64,000 bases of DNA from Microbacterium testaceum (GCF_006539145.1 NZ_BJML01000012.1:48551-112550), one strand, 5' to 3'. Positions 1 through 9,244 are shown, counted from the first letter of the stretch. Made by a program: numbers and translations. The notes: generated by a model not told the origin, from the letters alone.

Positions 1-1
1 A

Positions 2-1711
2 TGGATCCAGATCGCCGCGTGGGCGGGGCTCACCGACGCGTGGGACCGCTACGACGTCGCGGTCATCGCCGCTCGCGAGGCGATGCTCGCGTCGACGGCG
101 ATCGCCGCGGTGCTGCTGTGGTGCCTCGTGCGCCGCATCGGGTTCGCCCGGCTCACGGCATCCGTCGCCGTGGCGATCTTCCTGCTGTCGCCGCTGGCCG
201 TGCAGTTCCACCGTCAGGTATACCTCGACAACATCGCGACCGCGTGGCTGCTGGCTGCGCTGCTGCTCGCGATGAGCCGGCGCGCCCAGCTGATCGGCTA
301 CATCGGTGCGGCGGCGGCCCTGGGCGTGGCCGTCCTCACGAAAGAGACCTACCTGCTCGCGCTCCCGCTGGTGGCGTGGCTCATGTGGCGCGGCGCCGAT
401 CGCACCACCCGTCGGTACACGCTGTCGGTCGCGGCATCCGTGCTCGGCCTGATCGGCCTGACCTACGTGGCGTTCGCCCTGGTGAAAGGCGAGGTGACCC
501 CGGCACCGGGTCGGGTGAGCCTATGGGACGGGCTGGCCTTCCAGCTGTCGTCTCGAGAGGGGAGCGGCTCGCTCTTCGACCCCGAGAGCCTCATGTCGCG
601 CACCGTCGGCCTGTGGTGGCAACTCGACGCCGTGCTCATCGTGACCGCGCTCGCCGCCGCCGTCGCCGCGCTGTTCGTGCGGCGCCTTCGCCCGTGGGCG
701 ATCGCGCTGCTCGCCCTGACGGCGTTCATGTTCCGCGGGGGCTACCTGCCCGTGCCTTACGTCATCATGCTGCTGCCGTTCGCCGCGATCGTCGTCGCCG
801 GCATGGGTCAGCGGGCACTCGAAGCGCTGCGCTCGAACGCCGTGCTGCAGCGGTTCACCGGTGTCGCGCTGGCTTCCGGCCTGATCGTGGCGCTCTGTGC
901 GGCGGGACCCCTCTGGGCCGCGCAACTGCGAGGCTTCCTGCTCGCGGACCTCGATCGACCGCTCCGCGACGCGGAGGCCTGGATGACCCAGAACGCGCCC
1001 GGAGATGCGCGCATGCTCGTCGACGACGCGATGTGGGTCGACCTGGTCCGCTCCGGGTTCGATCGCGAGAACGTCGTCTGGTACTACAAGGCCGACACCG
1101 ACACCGATGTGCAGGAGCTCGCCCCCGACGGATGGCGCGACTACGACTACGTCATCACGACCGACTCGATGCGCACCTTCCCGACCGAGTTCCCGACCGT
1201 CCGCCAGGCGATCGAGAACAGTGCAGTCGTGGCGTCGTTCGGCGACGGCGCGCAGAAGGTCGACGTCCGTCTGGTCGACACCGACCAGGCCGCCCTCGCT
1301 CAGGCCGCCGACGGCGACCTGTACGCCGCGCGGTCCGTCGCGGGCCAGCAGGTCCTGCGCAACACCGACGTCGGAGTCCCCGCCGAGGAGCAGGATCTGC
1401 TCACCTCCGGGGTCGTCGACGGTCGCATCCTGCTCACGCTCGGCCAGTTGTCGTCGTCGGGACGGATCGACGTGGCTGATCTCGCGCAGCTCGAGGGCGA
1501 CCCCTCGGGTGTGCATCGCCAGCTCGTCGTCAGCGCGTTCGCGGGTCAGGACGCGCGGGGGGATGCCGCCGGGGCCGACGCCCTGCTGCGCTTCTACGAG
1601 TCGCTCTCCGGGCCGTTGCGTCCGGTGTCCGTCGAGCGCGGTGACGCCGGTGTGGTGATCACGTTCTCGCCCGACGAACCGGTCGACCTGCTCCCCCGTC
1701 CCTCCACCTGA
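2..1711 (+). CDS. GT39/ArnT-like membrane glycosyltransferase, 5' partial
   Basis: The frame is already open at the window edge, so the N-terminus, with the usual first-loop acidic motif, is missing; 569 residues are visible. About the first 300 are hydrophobic helices separated by short loops. They include RQVYLDNIATAW, which resembles the R-x-x-x-x-D-N loop of the PMT/ArnT (GT39) family. The remaining ~270 residues are polar and probably face outside the membrane. Known members transfer sugars from polyprenyl-phosphate donors onto cell-surface acceptors, so a role in surface glycan modification is inferred. It ends 29 bp before the DUF4397 gene and may share its transcript. Acceptor and donor cannot be read from sequence. 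Confidence 0.7.
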   Translation, partial: WIQIAAWAGLTDAWDRYDVAVIAAREAMLASTAIAAVLLWCLVRRIGFARLTASVAVAIFLLSPLAVQFHRQVYLDNIATAWLLAALLLAMSRRAQLIGYIGAAAALGVAVLTKETYLLALPLVAWLMWRGADRTTRRYTLSVAASVLGLIGLTYVAFALVKGEVTPAPGRVSLWDGLAFQLSSREGSGSLFDPESLMSRTVGLWWQLDAVLIVTALAAAVAALFVRRLRPWAIALLALTAFMFRGGYLPVPYVIMLLPFAAIVVAGMGQRALEALRSNAVLQRFTGVALASGLIVALCAAGPLWAAQLRGFLLADLDRPLRDAEAWMTQNAPGDARMLVDDAMWVDLVRSGFDRENVVWYYKADTDTDVQELAPDGWRDYDYVITTDSMRTFPTEFPTVRQAIENSAVVASFGDGAQKVDVRLVDTDQAALAQAADGDLYAARSVAGQQVLRNTDVGVPAEEQDLLTSGVVDGRILLTLGQLSSSGRIDVADLAQLEGDPSGVHRQLVVSAFAGQDARGDAAGADALLRFYESLSGPLRPVSVERGDAGVVITFSPDEPVDLLPRPST

Positions 1712-1740
1712 TCCTCTCTTCCCCCCACGAAAGGACCCTC

Positions 1741-2628
1741 ATGTTCCCCCTGACTGCCTCTGTTCTCTCCCGTCGTCCCGCTCGGCTCGCCGCCATCGGT
1801 GCCACCGCCCTGATCGCGGCGGGGATCGGGATCGCCACCGCTCCCGCCGCGTCGGCCGCTGCCGCCGAGCCCGGCGGGTGGGCGCGGGTGGCGCACCTGT
1901 CGCCGGACACCAAGTCGGTCGACGTCCAGCTGACGGCGCTGGCCGGTGGCGCCGTCGTGTACGAGCTCGACGACGTCGCCTACGGCGCGGTGAGCCCGTA
2001 CATCCCCCTGGCCGATGGCACGTACGTCGTGTCGATGGTGCCCTCCGACGCGGCCGACGGCACGCAGCCGGTCGTGCAGCAGTCCATCGACGTCGCCGAA
2101 GGCGAGCCGCTGACGGTCGCCGCCTACGGCCGCAACGCCGATCTGAAGACGACCGTGTTCGAGGACGACCTCTCCGCCCCGGCCGACGGCCAGGCGCGCG
2201 TGCGGGTCGTGCAGGCCTCCACGGTCGAGCCGACCGTGAACGTCGACACCGCCGAAGGACGCCCCATCGCCCGCGATGTGCCGGCGGGAGCGGCGACCGA
2301 TTACGCCGCGGTGCCGGCGGGATCGTGGAACCTCGAGCTGACCGGCGCGGACGAGTCCGCGACCTCGGCCGTCGACCTGCCGGCGGGGTCGGTCTCGACC
2401 CTGTTCGTGTTGGACGACGCCCGCGGCGCGCTCACCGCGCAGGCGATCACCGACTCGGCGACGCTGGCCGACATGCCCGTCGGCGGCATCCACACCGGCG
2501 GCGGCGGCACCGCGGTCGCCGCGGTGAACCCGATCGGCGTCGGCGCGGCTGCGGCTGCGGCTGCGGTGCTCGGAGTGTCGGCCCTGATCGCGGTGCGCCG
2601 CCGCCGCGAGGTCGAGGCGGACGCGTGA
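1741..2628 (+). CDS. Secreted, membrane-anchored DUF4397 protein
   Basis: This 295-residue protein opens with a signal peptide: basic SRRPAR, a hydrophobic Ala/Ile stretch and an AxA-like site near residue 40 (ASAAAAEP). Two DUF4397 units follow, each with the pattern ARV-x-H/Q-x-S then VDV and a tyrosine-rich turn (residues ~44-140 and ~150-235). A C-terminal hydrophobic segment and basic tail (AVRRRREVEADA) should anchor it in the membrane. DUF4397 proteins are cell-surface proteins of unknown function. A GAAAGG ribosome site lies 6 bp before the ATG. Its TGA overlaps the GTG of the next gene, a sortase-bearing protein. Despite this, no LPxTG motif is seen here. Confidence 0.8.
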   Translation: MFPLTASVLSRRPARLAAIGATALIAAGIGIATAPAASAAAAEPGGWARVAHLSPDTKSVDVQLTALAGGAVVYELDDVAYGAVSPYIPLADGTYVVSMVPSDAADGTQPVVQQSIDVAEGEPLTVAAYGRNADLKTTVFEDDLSAPADGQARVRVVQASTVEPTVNVDTAEGRPIARDVPAGAATDYAAVPAGSWNLELTGADESATSAVDLPAGSVSTLFVLDDARGALTAQAITDSATLADMPVGGIHTGGGGTAVAAVNPIGVGAAAAAAAVLGVSALIAVRRRREVEADA

Positions 2629-4265
2629 GGGGCGCCCGCCGAACGCTCGCGGCCAGCGCGCTCGCGACCACTCTCGGCCTGACGATGGCGGCGTGCAGCG
2701 TCCCCGCCGAACCGGGTCCGGACATCGGCGACCGCACCGTCGAGACGGCGAAGGCCTTCCTCGACGAGTACGTCGACGGTGGTCGGGTCGTCCGCACCGA
2801 CCAGGGTGGCGACACGGTCAGCGAGGGGCAGGCGTACGGCCTGCTCCTCGCCGTCGCCGCCGACGATCCCTCGCGGTTCGACAGCATCTGGGACTGGACG
2901 ACCACCCACCTCCAGCGCGACGACTCCCTCCTGGCGTGGCAGTGGAAGGACGGGGCCGTCATCGACGAGCAGCCGGCCTCCGACGCCGACCTCGACGCCG
3001 CGCGCGCCCTCGTGCTCGCGGGCGACGCCTTCGGTCGCGATGACCTCCGCAAGCAGGGTGTGGCTCTCGGCGCGGCCGTGCTTGACGAGATGACGGTCGA
3101 GACCGCGCTCGGGCGCATCCTGCTGCCGGGCCCGTGGGCGACGGCATCCCCCCACGCCTACAACCCGTCGTATGCGTCTCCGGCTGCGTTCGACGTGCTC
3201 TCTCGCGCGTCGGGCGACCCCCGGTGGAACGAGGTGGCCGAGGGAAGCAGGGCGGTGACGAGCGCCTTGCTGGATGCCAACCCCCTGCCGACCAACTGGG
3301 CCACCGTCTCCGCCGACGGCGCCGTCGCCCTCGCGGGCTCCGCGGGGGGCGGGGGCGAGCCGGCGTACGGCTACGACGCGGCGCGCACGACCATCCGGTT
3401 CGCGGAGGCGTGCGGTACGGCTGATCGCGCCCTCGCCGCGCGCGTGGCCGGGGCGCTGCCGGGGCAGGACACGCTCGCCGCCGAGCTCGACGCCGGGTCG
3501 GGGGCGCTGACGTCGGATCAGCATCCCGTCGCGTACGCCGCGCGGGCAGCGGCGTTCGCCGCGGAGGGGCGATCCGACGACGCGCGCGAGGATCTCCGGC
3601 GCGCGGCCGACACCGCGGCATCCACCCCCACCTACTACGGCTCGGCGTGGACCGCGCTGTCGACGGCAATGCTCACCGACGACGTCCTCGGGGGGTGCCC
3701 TCCGCTCCAGGATGACGAGACCGCGGCGGTCGCGACGGGGGCCGGGGCAACGGCGGCGACGACAGCGCCCGGGGTGGGCGCTGCCGGCGGTTTCCAAGAC
3801 CCGGTCTCTCCCGCGGCGGCCAGCACGGCCGTGCCCGTGCACATCTCGATCCCCGCGATCGGGGTGGACTCGGATCTCATCGGTCTCGACCGTGGGGCCG
3901 ACGGGTGGATCCAGTCACCGCAGGATTACGACGCGGTCGGCTGGTACGAGAAGGGCGTCCTCCCCGGGGAAGTGGGCCCCGCGGTGATCGCGGGGCATGT
4001 CGACTCCCCCACCGGCCCGGCGGTGTTCTTCGACCTCCCGCGCCTGACGCCCGGCGACACCGTATCGGTCCGACGAGCCGACGGTTCGACCGCCGACTTC
4101 GTGGTGACCGGGCTGCAGACCGTGGAGAAGAACAGCTTCCCCACCGAGTCGGTGTACGCGCCGACGCCCACACCGCAGCTGAGAATCGTGACGTGCGCCG
4201 GCGCCTGGGATCCGGCCAGCGGGCACTACGTCGACAACCTGGTGGTCACGGCCGTCGCGGCCTGA
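2625..4265 (+). CDS. Lipoprotein fusion of GH8 glycosidase and class F sortase
   Basis: The GTG start at the 4-bp overlap with the DUF4397 gene gives 546 residues with a lipoprotein signal ending in LTMAAC. Residues ~35-370 look like glycoside hydrolase family 8. SEGQAYG (Glu67) matches the family's general-acid motif, and ASDADLDAARAL (residues 118-129) matches its second signature. An Ala/Thr-rich linker leads to a class F sortase from residue ~403. That domain has His458 in AGHVDS and Cys524 in VTCAG followed by the usual Y-x-D-N-L-V-V ending. GH8 enzymes cut beta-1,4 glucans or chitosan; class F sortases are transpeptidases or housekeeping sortases. I know of no standard family with both domains, and no stop or frameshift is visible in the linker. 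The substrate of either half is unknown. Confidence 0.75.
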   Translation: MRGARRTLAASALATTLGLTMAACSVPAEPGPDIGDRTVETAKAFLDEYVDGGRVVRTDQGGDTVSEGQAYGLLLAVAADDPSRFDSIWDWTTTHLQRDDSLLAWQWKDGAVIDEQPASDADLDAARALVLAGDAFGRDDLRKQGVALGAAVLDEMTVETALGRILLPGPWATASPHAYNPSYASPAAFDVLSRASGDPRWNEVAEGSRAVTSALLDANPLPTNWATVSADGAVALAGSAGGGGEPAYGYDAARTTIRFAEACGTADRALAARVAGALPGQDTLAAELDAGSGALTSDQHPVAYAARAAAFAAEGRSDDAREDLRRAADTAASTPTYYGSAWTALSTAMLTDDVLGGCPPLQDDETAAVATGAGATAATTAPGVGAAGGFQDPVSPAAASTAVPVHISIPAIGVDSDLIGLDRGADGWIQSPQDYDAVGWYEKGVLPGEVGPAVIAGHVDSPTGPAVFFDLPRLTPGDTVSVRRADGSTADFVVTGLQTVEKNSFPTESVYAPTPTPQLRIVTCAGAWDPASGHYVDNLVVTAVAA

Positions 4266-4359
4266 CGACCACCTCCCTCGCGCCCGGCACGGTCGTTCCT
4301 CCGCCTCTCCTCGACGATCGCCACGGGAGAAGCGCCGTCCGGCGGCGAAGAGAGGTGCG

Positions 4360-4728
4360 TCAGCTCGCGAGCAGGTCTCGGACCTGGGCGACGATGGCGC
4401 GGGGTCGGAAGGGCTTCTCGATGACCTCGTCGACCCCGGTGTCGTACGCGCGTCGCTGGTCTTCGGCCAGAGTACGGGCGGTGAGCATGAGAATGGTGGG
4501 CTGGACGATCTCGGTCGCGGCACGGATCTCCGCGCAGGCTTGGATGCCGTCTTTCACGGGCATCATCCAATCGAGCAGAACGATGCGAGGTTGTTCGCGA
4601 CGAACGGCTTCGACACCCTCTTCGCCATTACTGGCACGGACGGCGGTGATATCGGCGCGTTCCAGCCCCATCAGCAGCAGGCCGGCAATGTCATCGTCAT
4701 CATCCACGACCACTACTGAAGCTCCCAT
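4360..4728 (-). CDS. Receiver-only response regulator
   Basis: The 122-residue product is a single CheY-like receiver domain with no output domain. The acidic pocket is DDDDD (residues 9-13), the phosphorylated residue is Asp53 in LLDWMMP, the switch Thr is Thr83 in MLTART, and Lys105 in EKPF completes the set. It is divergent from the histidine kinase gene across ~110 bp, so the two probably form a pair. With no DNA-binding part it must act by protein contact or as a phosphate relay. The ATG lies inside the perfect palindrome CCCATATGGG (4724-4733), which could bind a regulator. This stretch is less GC-rich than its neighbours. Confidence 0.85.
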   Translation of the reverse strand: MGASVVVVDDDDDIAGLLLMGLERADITAVRASNGEEGVEAVRREQPRIVLLDWMMPVKDGIQACAEIRAATEIVQPTILMLTARTLAEDQRRAYDTGVDEVIEKPFRPRAIVAQVRDLLAS

Positions 4729-4838
4729 ATGGGATATCTTGCAGCAACATCACCTCGGCAGGCACGAAACCCGCCTCCCCTCGAGCCAGGCGTGGAAAAA
4801 TGACGCCGCGGGATTGGTGGAACCCTAGGAGAAATACG

Positions 4839-6521
4839 GTGCCAGAGAGAGCATTTTGGACTCCTTTGCGGCCGAACCAGATTTTCGTACGTTTGCAACT
4901 GCCCTTTCTGGTGGGCGTGACGGTCGCCTCGATCGCCACCGTGCTGGCCGTGCCGGAGCTCTCGCATTCCCCTCTCCTGTGGGCGGGTCTTTCTGCGCTG
5001 GCCATCGCGTCCGGGGTGTTCCTCCTCCCGAGCAAGCATTGGATGACGACCGCGTGGGTCGTCGTGATCCCGATGTTGGACGTGATCTGCATCGCCGGTG
5101 TCCGCACGGCCTTGCTCGCCTACCTCCCCACCGTGGGAATGCTCTGCCTGCTTCCCTTCGCCTGGATTGCGTACCGGTTCCGTTGGCCCGGGCTCACGGT
5201 GGTGCTCGTCTCGGGCGCCCTGATCGCGGCGTTACCGTTTGCTCTGGGAGTCCGTCCGGCGACAACGCTGCTGGCGATCGTCAATGTGCTGGCATTGCCG
5301 TTCATCGCGACGGGGATATCGCTGGCGATCCACCTGGGCGCGCGGAGTTTCGAGAAGAGACGTGCAATCGCCGAGGAGGCCACCGCGGCGCTGCGTGGCG
5401 CCCTGAACGAGTCGAACGAGACGCAACTGCTGCTTCGGTCGGTCCTCGACACGGTCACGGGCGCCGTGGCGTACTACAACGCCCGCGACGAGCTGATCCT
5501 GGCCAACTCCACCGCGGAGAAGATGGTGGAAATCGTCGGATTCCGGCTGGATATCCCCCCGTTCGCAGGACCTGATGTCCTCGCGGCCGATCGAAAGACA
5601 CCTATTTCCCTCGATCAGCAGATCATTCCGCGTGCCCTGAGAGGTGAAGTCATCGCCAGCCATATGGAATGGCTGGGCCGGCCCGGGAACCAGATCGCGA
5701 TCATGGCGTCCTCACGGCGGGTGCACCGTGAGGACGGGACCCTTCTGGGCACGGTCATCGTCGCGTACGACGTCACAGAACTCGCAAATGCGATCGAGGT
5801 TCGAGAGGAATTTCTCACGACGGTCTCACACGAATTGCGGACGCCGCTCACCTCGATCATCGGATACACCGAGGAGATCGTGGACGTCCTCGGAGAGCGC
5901 GCGCAGCACTTGGGCATCGACGCCTGGTTGGCGACGATCGAGCGCAATGCCGACACCCTCATGAAGCGTGTGAACGACCTCCTCCATGTCGCCGATGCCG
6001 AACTGGTCCTGGAGCGTCAGCAGACGGATGTCGACGTCATCGTGCGGCGCGCGGTCGAGCAGTTCACCGTGGTCGCCGAGCGGACCGGCATCGTGCTCGA
6101 TACGCGTGTGGAAACAGGCCTGCTCGCCGACGTCGACCCGAGGCGTTTCGGGCAAGCCGTCGAGAACCTGGTGGGGAACGCCCTCAAGTTCACCGCCCGA
6201 GGGGGAACGGTCACGGTCCGCGCCCACCGGCAGGAGAGCGACACGATCTGCGTCTCGGTGGCCGATACGGGTATCGGAATGACCCCGGACGAGCAACGCC
6301 GTATCTTCGACAGGTTCTATCGAGCTCAGGCGGTCAGAGAGAACGCCCTCCAGGGCATCGGAGTGGGCTTGTCGATCGTGAAGACCATCGTCGACGCGCA
6401 CGGGGGAAAGATCGCCGTCGTCAGCGCGCCCGGCGCCGGGACCACCGTGCGGATCGACGTGCCGACGAACCCGGCCGTCGCGACCTCGCCCGCGCACGCC
6501 GCCGCGATCACGCCGCACTGA
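4839..6521 (+). CDS. Membrane sensor histidine kinase with PAS-like domain
   Basis: I chose the GTG at 4839 because AGGAGA (4827-4832) stands 6 bp before it; an ATG at 4800 is in frame but has no ribosome site. Of 560 residues, ~25-180 form five or six membrane helices. A coiled region and a PAS-like segment follow (SVLDTVTGAVAYYNARDE). Next are HisKA with the phosphorylated His331 in VSHELRTP and a HATPase domain with NLVGNALKFT (N box), DTGIGM (G1) and GIGVGLSIVK (G2). It should autophosphorylate and signal to the divergent receiver protein. The sensed signal is unknown; no large extracellular domain is seen, so it may sense within the membrane. Confidence 0.88.
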   Translation: MPERAFWTPLRPNQIFVRLQLPFLVGVTVASIATVLAVPELSHSPLLWAGLSALAIASGVFLLPSKHWMTTAWVVVIPMLDVICIAGVRTALLAYLPTVGMLCLLPFAWIAYRFRWPGLTVVLVSGALIAALPFALGVRPATTLLAIVNVLALPFIATGISLAIHLGARSFEKRRAIAEEATAALRGALNESNETQLLLRSVLDTVTGAVAYYNARDELILANSTAEKMVEIVGFRLDIPPFAGPDVLAADRKTPISLDQQIIPRALRGEVIASHMEWLGRPGNQIAIMASSRRVHREDGTLLGTVIVAYDVTELANAIEVREEFLTTVSHELRTPLTSIIGYTEEIVDVLGERAQHLGIDAWLATIERNADTLMKRVNDLLHVADAELVLERQQTDVDVIVRRAVEQFTVVAERTGIVLDTRVETGLLADVDPRRFGQAVENLVGNALKFTARGGTVTVRAHRQESDTICVSVADTGIGMTPDEQRRIFDRFYRAQAVRENALQGIGVGLSIVKTIVDAHGGKIAVVSAPGAGTTVRIDVPTNPAVATSPAHAAAITPH

Positions 6522-6646
6522 CACGCCTCGCCAGCGGCCGCGTCTGCCCCCGACCGCAGCAAGGCGAACGAGGAAGGGTCGTCTCCCGCGGTTCTTCGAG
6601 TCGGGATGCGCGCGTGGTCGGAGTTCGTCGAGATCCGCGACGACGA

Positions 6647-6680
6647 CGAATGCCCCCGGCCGTGCGGCCAGGGGCATTCG
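6647..6680. terminator. Bidirectional terminator hairpin between histidine kinase and rlmN
   Basis: A perfect 10-bp stem (CGAATGCCCC with GGGGCATTCG) encloses a second GGCC/GGCC stem with a GTGC loop. It sits between two convergent genes. There is no U-tract, as is common for actinobacterial terminators. Confidence 0.7.
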
Positions 6681-6689
6681 AAATCAGAC

Positions 6690-7973
6690 TCAACCGACCG
6701 GAGTCGCCTCCGCCGCCGCCTCGTCTTCTTCGGTCGCGACGAGCTGACCGCACGCCCCGTCGATCTCTTTGCCACGGGTGTCGCGGAGCGTCGTCGGGAT
6801 GCCGGCGTCGTTGAGGCGTCGAACGAACTCGTTCTGCACGGGCACCTCGGATGCCGTCCAGATCGAGCCCGGCGTCGGGTTCAGCGGGATGGGGTTCACG
6901 TGCACCCAGCCGCGTCCGCGGGCGTTGAGCTTCTCGGCCAGCAGGTCGGCACGCCAGGCGTGGTCGTTCATGTCTTTGATCAGGGCGTATTCGATCGACA
7001 CGCGGCGCCCGGTCTTGTCGAAGTAGGCGCGTGCGGCATCCAGCGCCTCGTCGACCTTCCAGCGGGAGTTCACCGGGATGAGTTCGTCGCGCAGGTGGTC
7101 GTCGGGGGCGTGCAGCGAGAGGGCGAAGGTCACCGGGATGTCCTCGTCGGCGAGCTTCTTGATCGCGGGGACGAGTCCGACGGTCGACACCGTGATGCCG
7201 CGTGCGCTCATGCCGAGACCGTGCTCTTTGTCGACCATCACCCGCACGGCCTGCATGACGCGCGCGTAGTTGGCGAGCGGCTCGCCCATGCCCATGAACA
7301 CGATGTTCGACACGCGGTCGAGCGAGTGGTCGGAGCTCTTCTTGCCGCCCAGTCCGCCTGCGGCGATGAGGGCGTTGGCGCGCACGATCTGCTCGATGAT
7401 CTCGGCCGCCGACATGTTGCGGGTCAGCCCCGCCTGGCCGGTGGCGCAGAACGGGCAGTTCATGCCGCAGCCGGCCTGGCTCGACACGCACAGCGTGATG
7501 CGGCCGGGGTAGCGCATGAGCACCGACTCGACGAGCGCGCCGTCGTGCAGCTTCCAGAGGAACTTGATCGTGTCGCCACGGTCGGTCTCGAGCCGGCGCA
7601 CCTCGGTGAGCAGCGGCGGCAGCATTCCCGCGACGAGCTCTTCGCGGCCGGATGCCGGGAGGTCTGTCATGTCGGCGGCATCCGACGTGTAATGCGTGAA
7701 GTAGTGCTTCTCGAGCTGCTTCGCGCGGAAACCCGGGAGGCCGAGCTTCTTGAGCGTGGCGACGCGCTCGTCGTACGTGAGGTCGGCGAGGTGCACCGGC
7801 GGCTTGCCGCGCTTGGGGCTGGCGAACTGCAGCAGCGGGCGACCGGTCTCGTCCTTGGCCTGCTGCCAGCCTTCGGTCTTGGGGCGCACCTGGCGGATGC
7901 CGGTGTTCGCCGGGGCTCCCTCGGGGCGCACCTGCCGGGGCGTCGTCGTGCGCACGGGGGGCTGTTCGGTCAT
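6690..7973 (-). CDS. rlmN: 23S rRNA (adenine2503-C2)-methyltransferase RlmN
   Basis: RlmN is a cytoplasmic radical-SAM enzyme that methylates C2 of A2503 in 23S rRNA and A37 of some tRNAs. The 427-residue product carries the [4Fe-4S] motif Cys169-x3-Cys173-x2-Cys176 (CGMNCPFC), preceded by CVSSQAGC. The family's GMGEPL and SLHAPDD segments follow, then a late conserved cysteine in DGACGQL. Residues 1-60 are a variable actinobacterial extension. The ATG start is supported by a TACCCT box exactly 7 bp upstream, which suggests a leaderless mRNA. It is convergent with the histidine kinase and divergent from the antiterminator gene, so it is a single-gene unit. Confidence 0.95.
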   Translation of the reverse strand: MTEQPPVRTTTPRQVRPEGAPANTGIRQVRPKTEGWQQAKDETGRPLLQFASPKRGKPPVHLADLTYDERVATLKKLGLPGFRAKQLEKHYFTHYTSDAADMTDLPASGREELVAGMLPPLLTEVRRLETDRGDTIKFLWKLHDGALVESVLMRYPGRITLCVSSQAGCGMNCPFCATGQAGLTRNMSAAEIIEQIVRANALIAAGGLGGKKSSDHSLDRVSNIVFMGMGEPLANYARVMQAVRVMVDKEHGLGMSARGITVSTVGLVPAIKKLADEDIPVTFALSLHAPDDHLRDELIPVNSRWKVDEALDAARAYFDKTGRRVSIEYALIKDMNDHAWRADLLAEKLNARGRGWVHVNPIPLNPTPGSIWTASEVPVQNEFVRRLNDAGIPTTLRDTRGKEIDGACGQLVATEEDEAAAEATPVG

Positions 7974-7980
7974 GGTTTCC

Positions 7981-7986
7981 AGGGTA
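7981..7986 (-). promoter_or_regulatory. -10 box TACCCT for leaderless rlmN
   Basis: TACCCT is followed by 7 bp and then the rlmN ATG, which places the transcription start at or next to the start codon. The same spacing recurs at about ten other genes in this window. Confidence 0.5.
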
Positions 7987-8131
7987 CCGGCCGCTCCTGC
8001 ACCGCGGCTGGGCGCGTCCTCCCCGCGCGAGGGGTCGCTTTCTGTCGCCTGGGGCGGTCCGAAGCGACAGTTGTCGGCCCCTCAGGCGCGGACGCATGCA
8101 GAACAACACAGCTCCGGCAGATCCGCCACCC

Positions 8132-8137
8132 TAAACT
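8132..8137 (+). promoter_or_regulatory. -10 box TAAACT for leaderless antiterminator gene
   Basis: TAAACT is followed by 7 bp and the ATG at 8145. It decides the start codon in a frame that stays open far upstream. Confidence 0.55.
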
Positions 8138-8144
8138 GCATCCC

Positions 8145-9053
8145 ATGCCCGGTGCCGGTGACGTCTCCCTCCCGCCCGGCGGCGTGCAGAAGCTTCTGAA
8201 CAACAACGTCGTCGTGGCGATCGACGGCGACGGCCGCGAGCGCGTGCTCATGGGTCGGGGCATCGGCTTCCAGCTCAAGCACGAGGGCCGCGTCGATCCC
8301 GCGAAGGTCGAGAAGACGTTCGTCCTCGAGCAGGGCAGCGACACCGCTCACGCCCAGAAGCTCCTCACCGACGCGCCGTACGCGCTCGTCGAGGCGGTCC
8401 TGCACGCCGTCGACCAGGCCGAGCGCGACCTGGGTCGCGACCTGGGGCGCCGGCTACCGCTCGCGGTCATCGACCACATCACCTATGTGATCGAACGCCT
8501 CGATCAAGGCATCCGCATCCCCGGCACCTCCATGCCCGAGCTACGGATCCTCCACCCCGACGAATCACGCGCCGCGGAGCGCATGGCGACCTCGATCGCG
8601 GCCTCCCTCGACCGTGAGCTCCCGCCCGAAGAGGGCGTGTTCCTGACGATGCACCTGCTCAACGCCACGCGCGACGAGCCCAACGGCACCGCGGCCCTGC
8701 TGTTCCGTCGGGTGCAGCACGTCGTGCGCACCGTCGAGACCGGCCTCGGCGTCGCGCTCGACACCGAGAGCCCCGACTACGCGCGTTTCATCCTGCACGT
8801 GCGCTTCCTGCTGCAGCGGCTCGTGAACCGCGCGATGCTCTCGAGCGGCGACTCGTCTTTCTTCGAGTTCGCCAAGCACCGTTACCCCCGCGCCTTCGGC
8901 ATCGCCGAGGCCGTCAAGGCCTACGTCCTCGCGGCGACCGGGTCGACCCTCACCGACGAGGAGGTGCTCTACCTCACGGTGCATGTCGAGCGCCTCGCGA
9001 CGAGCCTGGGCCGCGCCGACGACAGTGGCGGCCCCGACGCCCCGGTGCTATAG
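8145..9053 (+). CDS. bglG: BglG/LicT-family transcriptional antiterminator
   Basis: The 302-residue protein has the CAT RNA-binding domain at residues ~10-65 (LNNNVVVAID and GRGIGF are family hallmarks). Two PTS regulation domains follow, around residues 75-175 and 180-290. Candidate phospho-acceptor histidines include the one in DHITY, the one in MHLLNA and the one in TVHVERL. LicT/BglG proteins bind the RAT hairpin in nascent mRNA when beta-glucoside is present and stop the overlapping terminator from forming. PTS phosphorylation of the regulation domains controls this. The RAT and its terminator lie 40 bp downstream, directly before the beta-glucoside PTS gene, so the regulatory target is clear. 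Confidence 0.93.
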   Translation: MPGAGDVSLPPGGVQKLLNNNVVVAIDGDGRERVLMGRGIGFQLKHEGRVDPAKVEKTFVLEQGSDTAHAQKLLTDAPYALVEAVLHAVDQAERDLGRDLGRRLPLAVIDHITYVIERLDQGIRIPGTSMPELRILHPDESRAAERMATSIAASLDRELPPEEGVFLTMHLLNATRDEPNGTAALLFRRVQHVVRTVETGLGVALDTESPDYARFILHVRFLLQRLVNRAMLSSGDSSFFEFAKHRYPRAFGIAEAVKAYVLAATGSTLTDEEVLYLTVHVERLATSLGRADDSGGPDAPVL

Positions 9054-9090
9054 TCGCCGTCGCAGGCGTCATACCCTGCCGACGATTTCC

Positions 9091-9120
9091 GGATTGTTAC
9101 CGCGCGAGCGGGCAAGACCT
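9091..9120 (+). promoter_or_regulatory. RAT antiterminator RNA for the bgl PTS operon
   Basis: GGATTGTTACCGCGCGAGCG followed by GGCAAGACCT matches the ribonucleic antiterminator bound by LicT/BglG proteins almost base for base. It begins GGATTGTTAC and ends GGCAAAACCT in the known form. Its 3' end overlaps the left arm of the following terminator, so the two hairpins exclude each other. Confidence 0.9.
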
Positions 9121-9166
9121 GAATCCACATCGCTGACGAGCGATGAACGGATTCGGGTCTTTTTTA
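9114..9166 (+). terminator. Rho-independent attenuator overlapping the RAT
   Basis: AAGACCTGAATCC (9114-9126) pairs with GGATTCGGGTCTT (9149-9161) with one G-U pair. An inner ATCGCT/AGCGAT stem sits in the loop, and a run of T follows. A true U-tract is unusual in this window and marks a working attenuator. It is held open when the antiterminator binds the RAT. Confidence 0.9.
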
Positions 9167-9244
9167 TTGCCCGAAACACCCGGCAGCGTCGCCACAGAAC
9201 ATTCGAACAGGCCGCATCGATGCGGCGAAAGGCAGGCGGTTCCG

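Noticed and set aside
1..1479. Long Arg-rich frame over the glycosyltransferase gene
   Set aside because: It is out of frame with the hydrophobic, GT39-like protein and has the Arg/Ala/Gly-rich composition of a GC-rich shadow frame.
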